From Bacillota bacterium (lineage in GTDB: Bacteria; Bacillota; Clostridia; Oscillospirales; Ruminococcaceae), in contig JAEWRN010000042.1 of NCBI GenBank assembly GCA_023460035.1, forward strand, positions 1 to 64,000: a stretch of DNA of 64,000 nt. The letters are read 5' to 3'. The notes below the pieces were generated by a model. That model made no database searches. It had not been told where the DNA came from and worked only from the letters and a program-made list of their open reading frames with translations. Made by a program: the position numbers and the translations under genes. How positions within the stretch are numbered: position 1 is the stretch's first letter; each line of letters opens with the position of its first letter. Shown one piece after another: positions 60,082 through 64,000 of the stretch.

Positions 60082-61899
60082 TTAGCCGCCAAAAACGCCA
60101 AACTCATAGGGGGGCAGCACCACATTGGCACCGCCTTCGGGCAGCTTTAACGGGTGCGCGGTGCGGTTGACCGCCACCACCACACGGCCGCGCGCACTGC
60201 GGCGCGCAAACACAAATACGCCCGTTTGCGCCCGCAACAGCTGAAATTCGCCGTCGCAGAACACCGGGTGCCCCCTGCGTATCTCGGCCAAGGTGCGCAG
60301 CGTGTCGCGCAGGGTGTCGTCGGTATCGTTCCAGTCGTAATAGCCGCGGTTAAACGGGTCTTTATAGCCCTGCATTGCAATTTCATCGCCGTAATAAACG
60401 CAGGGGATACCCGGCAGCGTGTACAACAGGCAAAAGGCAAGGCGCAGTAGCTGCCTGCCAAAAAACAGCTGTGCTTCTCCAAGGCGGCGCCCGCTTTGCC
60501 AATAGCGGTCGTGTCCCTCTACCGCTTCACCCGCAAGGGCCGTCACCGCGCGCACCGTGTCGTGGGTGGACAGCAGGTTCATCGCCACATGTAGCGCGGG
60601 CGGCGGGTAGTTTTCGGCAAGGTCCAGCACGGTGCGGGCAAGCTGTGCAGAGTCGCCACCGCGCACAAAACCCAAAATGGCTTCGCGCAGCGGGTAGTTC
60701 ATCACGGTGTCCAGCCCGCGGCCCAACAGGTAGGTGCGGTAGCTGCCATAGCTCACCTTATTGGTCGCGTCCTCCCACACTTCGCCAATCAGCAGCTTAT
60801 CCTGCCCGTGCCGCTTGACGGCAGTGCGAATGGCCTCGATAAAATCGTCCGGCAATTCGTCTGCCACGTCCAGCCGGAAACCCGACGCGCCAAGGTCCAT
60901 CCAGTAATCGATGACGCCGCCCGGCCCGCAGATGAAATTGCGAAACGACGGCTCTTCCTCGTTCACCTCCGGCAGGGAGTCGAACCCCCACCAGCTGCGG
61001 TAGCCGCCGCGGTACTGCGGGCTGAAAAAATACCACGCGCGGGTCGGGCTGTTTTTATCTCGCCACGCGCCGCCGGCGCCGTAGCGCCCCTCTTTATTAA
61101 AATAAATGCTGTCCGACCCGGTGTGGCTGAACACGCCGTCCAGCACAATGCCAATGCCCTGTGCTTTGGCCGCTTCGCACAGTGCGTGAAACTCCTCTTG
61201 TGTGCCCAGCAGCGGGTCTGGCTTGCGGTAATCCGCCGTGTTGTAGCGGTGGTTTGCATGCGCCTCCACAATGGGGTTGAGGTACAGCAGCGTCACCCCC
61301 AGTGAAGCAAGGTAGGGCAGCTTTGCCTGAATGCCCACAAAATCACCGCCGTAATAATCGCGGTTGAGCAGCCCGCCCTCTACCTCGTTGGGCCAAAAAT
61401 ACGGCTCGCCGTCCTTGTCCGCACGGTAGGTGCGGTCGGCAAACGGCATGGCCGTTTTGGGTACCCCCTCGTAAAACCGGTCGGGGAAGATTTGGTACAT
61501 CACCGCGCCGTGCGCCGCTGGCGGCGTGGCAAACGCTTCGTCGTACACCGTCAGCTGGTACAGCGGGCCGCTGGCGTTTTGCGACAGGTACCCCTCGCCA
61601 AAGTCACCCCGGTAGACCTTGGTGTAGTTGATATACAGGTCAAACCAGTAAAAGCAGGTACCCACCTCTGCCGGGGTGTACACCAGCTCAAACAGGTCGT
61701 CCTCGCCCCGGCTGCCCGCAGGGGCCAGCGGGGTGAGCACCGGCTTTTGCTGCCCGGCCGCCCGCAGGCACAAATAGGGCGTTTTGCAGCCCATCGCACG
61801 CGGCACCGCAAGGTGAAAGGTCACCGCACTGCCGCGTGGCACCGCGCCAAACGGGCTTTTATAGCGCTGGTCCCGGCTGTTGTAAATTCTAGGGTTCAT
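60082..61899 (-). CDS. Glycoside hydrolase family 13 (neopullulanase/alpha-amylase-like)
   Basis: A 605-residue GH13 enzyme without signal peptide, so cytosolic. An N-terminal beta-sandwich domain (1-125) precedes the catalytic barrel starting at MYQIFPDRFYEG. Conserved regions are I (DGVFSHTG), II (GFRLDVADE, nucleophile Asp), III (GEVWED, acid Glu) and IV (LLSTHDTVR), plus a C-terminal sandwich domain ending in PPYEFGVFGG. It is of the maltogenic amylase/neopullulanase/cyclomaltodextrinase type, degrading imported malto-oligosaccharides or glycogen. ATG 61899 follows AAAGGGGGAG; the frame extends ten codons upstream. The glucan phosphorylase gene upstream has its own terminator. Confidence 0.92.
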   Translation of the reverse strand: MNPRIYNSRDQRYKSPFGAVPRGSAVTFHLAVPRAMGCKTPYLCLRAAGQQKPVLTPLAPAGSRGEDDLFELVYTPAEVGTCFYWFDLYINYTKVYRGDFGEGYLSQNASGPLYQLTVYDEAFATPPAAHGAVMYQIFPDRFYEGVPKTAMPFADRTYRADKDGEPYFWPNEVEGGLLNRDYYGGDFVGIQAKLPYLASLGVTLLYLNPIVEAHANHRYNTADYRKPDPLLGTQEEFHALCEAAKAQGIGIVLDGVFSHTGSDSIYFNKEGRYGAGGAWRDKNSPTRAWYFFSPQYRGGYRSWWGFDSLPEVNEEEPSFRNFICGPGGVIDYWMDLGASGFRLDVADELPDDFIEAIRTAVKRHGQDKLLIGEVWEDATNKVSYGSYRTYLLGRGLDTVMNYPLREAILGFVRGGDSAQLARTVLDLAENYPPPALHVAMNLLSTHDTVRAVTALAGEAVEGHDRYWQSGRRLGEAQLFFGRQLLRLAFCLLYTLPGIPCVYYGDEIAMQGYKDPFNRGYYDWNDTDDTLRDTLRTLAEIRRGHPVFCDGEFQLLRAQTGVFVFARRSARGRVVVAVNRTAHPLKLPEGGANVVLPPYEFGVFGG

Positions 61900-61965
61900 G
61901 GCTGTTCTCCCCCTTTGGGTGGCGGGCATGCCGCCAATTTTGCTGCCGCACCGTGCGGCAAACCG

Positions 61966-62008
61966 AAAAAACAGGCGTTTGGTGCGGGGGCCGCAAAAAC
62001 GCCTGTTT
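61966..62008 (-). terminator. Intrinsic terminator after the phosphorylase gene
   Basis: AAACAGGCGTTT and AAACGCCTGTTT arms with an inner GC-rich loop, A and T runs on both sides. On the minus strand it is 21 bases past the phosphorylase stop. Confidence 0.8.
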
Positions 62009-62029
62009 TGATGCTGTGTGTGCTGCCGC

Positions 62030-64000
62030 TCAGCGGATTGGTGTCATGCCCCAGATGTCGCGGGCATATTCGCCCACCGCGCGGTCGGCAGAAAAGATAC
62101 CGCTGCCCGCGATGTTTGCAAGGCTCATGCGGCTGAACTTTTTGGGGTCGCGATAGGTGTCGCTCACCAGCTGCTGGGCGCGGCGGTAATCGCCGAAATC
62201 CGCCATGACCATGTACGGGTCCTGCGTTTCCAGGTTTGCCACCAGCTCGGCAAAGCTTTTGCCGTCGATGCCCTTTTCAATAAAGCCCAGCACCTCGCGG
62301 GCCACGTCGTCCCCCGCAAGGAAGCTGCCGGGCAGGTACCCAAACCGGCGCAGCTGCTCTACCTCGTGGGTCAGCATGCCAAACTGAAAGAAATTCTCCT
62401 TGCCCGCGGCCTCGGCAATTTCAATGTTTGCGCCGTCCAGCGTGCCCAGTGTCGGCGCGCCGTTGAGCATAAATTTCATGTTGCCGGTGCCGGATGCCTC
62501 GGTGCCCGCAAGGCTGATCTGCTCGCTGATTTCGCTTGCCGGCATCAGCCGCTCGCTGAGGGTGACCGAGTAGTTTTCAAGGTAAAGCACCTTTAATTTG
62601 CCCTTCATGGCGGGGTCGGCGTCAATCACCTTGCCAAGGGCGTAAATCAGCCGGATGATCTGCTTTGCCATGTAATACCCCGGCGCGGCCTTGGCCCCAA
62701 ACAGGTAGGTTTTGGGCACAAAATCGGCCGACGGGTGGTCTTTGAGCCACAGGTATTCGGCCGCGATGTGCAGCGCGTTGAGGTGCTGGCGCTTGTACTC
62801 GTGCAGCCGCTTCACCTGCACGTCGAAGATGGAATCCACGTTCACGGTTTCACCGGTAGTGCGCAGCAGGTAGTCGGCAAAAATGCGCTTGTTTTCGCGC
62901 TTCACCGCCGCAAGCTTTTCCAAAAACGCGCCGTCGTCAAGGTAGGCGCGCAGCTTACTTAGCTCTGCGGCATCGTACTTAAAGCCCTCGCCAATCGCCT
63001 CCTCTGCCAGCGCGGTGAGGCCGGGGTTCGACTGCAACAGCCAGCGGCGGTAGGCAATGCCGTTTGTGACGTTTTTAAACGCCGCGGGCTTGTACATAAA
63101 ATAATCGTGAAACACGCTGTCGCGGATGATGCCGCTGTGCAGCTTGGACACCCCGTTGACCGAGTGGCAGACATACACACACAGGTTTGCCATGCGCACC
63201 TGCCCGTCGCCCAGCATTGCCATGTAATTTACCTTAGCCACGTCGCCGTTAAAATAGGCCAGCAGCTCTGCGCGGGCACGGCGGTCGATCTCCGCCACAA
63301 TTTCATAAATGCGCGGCAGCGTGGTGCGAAACAGGTCAAGGTTCCACTGCTCCAGCGCTTCGCTCATCACCGTGTGGTTGGTGTAGGCAAAGGTGCGGCG
63401 CACAAGGTCGTACGCGGCGTCCCAGGTATAGCCGCACTCGTCCAGCAAAATGCGCAGCAACTCGGGGATGGCCAGCGTGGGGTGGGTGTCGTTGATGTGA
63501 ATGGCCACCTTGTCCGGCAGGTTGTCCAGCGTGGGGTACTGCGCCAGATGCCGGTTGACGATGTCGTGAATCGACGCCGACGACAAAAAGTACTGCTGGC
63601 GCAACCGCAGAATTTTACCCTCTTCGTGGTTGTCGTTCGGGTACAGCACCTTGCTGATCAGCTCGGCATTGGCACTGCGCATCGCACTGGTGTAATCGCC
63701 CTTGTTAAAGGCCGCCATATCCATGCCCGGTGCCTTCGCGCTCCACAGCCGCAGCTGCGACACGCCGTCAGAGTCGTACCCCGACACATACATATCGTAC
63801 GGGATGGCCAGCACCACGTCGCAGTCTTTTTGCTCCACATGGTGGTACCCGCCGTCCCAGCTCTCTTTTACTTCGCCGCCAAAGCGCACCTGTACCGCCT
63901 GGTCGGGGTGGGCTTTCAGCCAAACCCCGCCGCCCGGCAGCCAGTTGTCCACCGTCTCCTGCTGCCAGCCGTCCACGATTTTCTGGCGAAAAATGCCGTA
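62030..64000 (-). CDS. Alpha-glucan (glycogen/starch) phosphorylase, 5' end outside window
   Basis: The C-terminal 656 residues of a GT35 phosphorylase; the reading frame runs off the right edge (the last codons encode YGIFRQKIVDGW) and the start is not in the window. It releases glucose-1-phosphate from alpha-1,4-glucans with pyridoxal phosphate. Visible features are AIHINDTHPTLAIPELLRIL, YTNHTVMSEALEQWN, VTNGIAYRRWLLQSNP, RLHEYKRQHLNALH, the PLP/substrate region LFGAKAAPGYYMAK, and EASGTGNMKFMLNGAPTLGTLDGANIEI. The usual total is about 800 residues, so roughly 150 are missing. It is adjacent to GH13, fitting glycogen or maltodextrin breakdown. Confidence 0.96.
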   Translation of the reverse strand, partial: YGIFRQKIVDGWQQETVDNWLPGGGVWLKAHPDQAVQVRFGGEVKESWDGGYHHVEQKDCDVVLAIPYDMYVSGYDSDGVSQLRLWSAKAPGMDMAAFNKGDYTSAMRSANAELISKVLYPNDNHEEGKILRLRQQYFLSSASIHDIVNRHLAQYPTLDNLPDKVAIHINDTHPTLAIPELLRILLDECGYTWDAAYDLVRRTFAYTNHTVMSEALEQWNLDLFRTTLPRIYEIVAEIDRRARAELLAYFNGDVAKVNYMAMLGDGQVRMANLCVYVCHSVNGVSKLHSGIIRDSVFHDYFMYKPAAFKNVTNGIAYRRWLLQSNPGLTALAEEAIGEGFKYDAAELSKLRAYLDDGAFLEKLAAVKRENKRIFADYLLRTTGETVNVDSIFDVQVKRLHEYKRQHLNALHIAAEYLWLKDHPSADFVPKTYLFGAKAAPGYYMAKQIIRLIYALGKVIDADPAMKGKLKVLYLENYSVTLSERLMPASEISEQISLAGTEASGTGNMKFMLNGAPTLGTLDGANIEIAEAAGKENFFQFGMLTHEVEQLRRFGYLPGSFLAGDDVAREVLGFIEKGIDGKSFAELVANLETQDPYMVMADFGDYRRAQQLVSDTYRDPKKFSRMSLANIAGSGIFSADRAVGEYARDIWGMTPIR

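Overview
The window looks like the chromosome of a GC-rich, strictly anaerobic Firmicute, probably order Oscillospirales (the Faecalibacterium / Gemmiger / Subdoligranulum neighbourhood). This rests on gene content and style: a trimeric NADH-linked [FeFe] hydrogenase with its usual clostridial signalling neighbours, TM1266-type and DRTGG proteins, an ECF vitamin-type S component, a lysine riboswitch, strong purine-rich ribosome binding sites and many GTG/TTG starts. The genus assignment is a guess. I see no rRNA, tRNA, CRISPR array, insertion sequence or prophage gene. The first 62 bases (a C run followed by a G run) look like an assembly or sequencing artefact.

Layout. 0.1-11 kb: a YfcC-type carrier, a very large double glycosyltransferase of the PMT superfamily, a Na/Pi cotransporter-PhoU fusion, a NusG-II protein, pyrophosphatase, a ZIP metal transporter, and a glycosyltransferase/acyltransferase pair. 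11-19.6 kb: pheA, then a complete shikimate operon (aroB-aroC-aroEK-aroQ-aroF-aroA-tyrA). A promoter, a tiny Phe/Tyr-rich leader peptide and a terminator precede the operon, so it reads as a ribosome-mediated attenuator for aromatic amino acids. 19.6-23.6 kb: a structured leader RNA ending in a terminator, a TM1266-type regulator, a three-gene NitT/TauT-like ABC importer and a HydE-like radical SAM enzyme. 23.7-31 kb: nitroreductase, rhodanese lipoprotein, ECF S component with an RBS-overlapping RNA structure, a P-loop kinase, gamma carbonic anhydrase, DNA glycosylase, and an osmoprotectant-type ABC pair with an odd ATPase.

31-41 kb: DEAD-box helicase, DUF2804 protein, a lysine-riboswitch-controlled permease plus amidohydrolase, and the glycolytic genes pgk-tpiA-gpmI. 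41.6-50.2 kb: the hydrogenase locus. HydC-type, histidine-kinase-like ATPase, ferredoxin, HydB and HydA are read leftward. A divergent rightward set encodes two DRTGG-like proteins, an anti-sigma-type ATPase, a hydrogenase-like iron-sulfur protein and a PHP phosphoesterase. 50.3-64 kb: GT2, ClpB, a ribbon-helix-helix protein, a flippase, AlaX, GNAT, SPFH/NfeD, a GH13 amylase and an incomplete alpha-glucan phosphorylase cut by the window edge.

How the parts fit: glycogen/starch breakdown and lower glycolysis produce NADH and reduced ferredoxin, which HydABC can discharge as H2. Phosphoenolpyruvate also feeds the shikimate operon. Three transcription units in the window appear to use premature termination in a leader RNA (aro, TM1266/radical-SAM, lysine permease), and a fourth (ECF) may use RBS masking. 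The points most worth following are the aromatic leader peptide, which is unusual for Firmicutes where T-boxes normally do this job, and the TM1266-ABC-radical SAM unit with its unassigned leader RNA.
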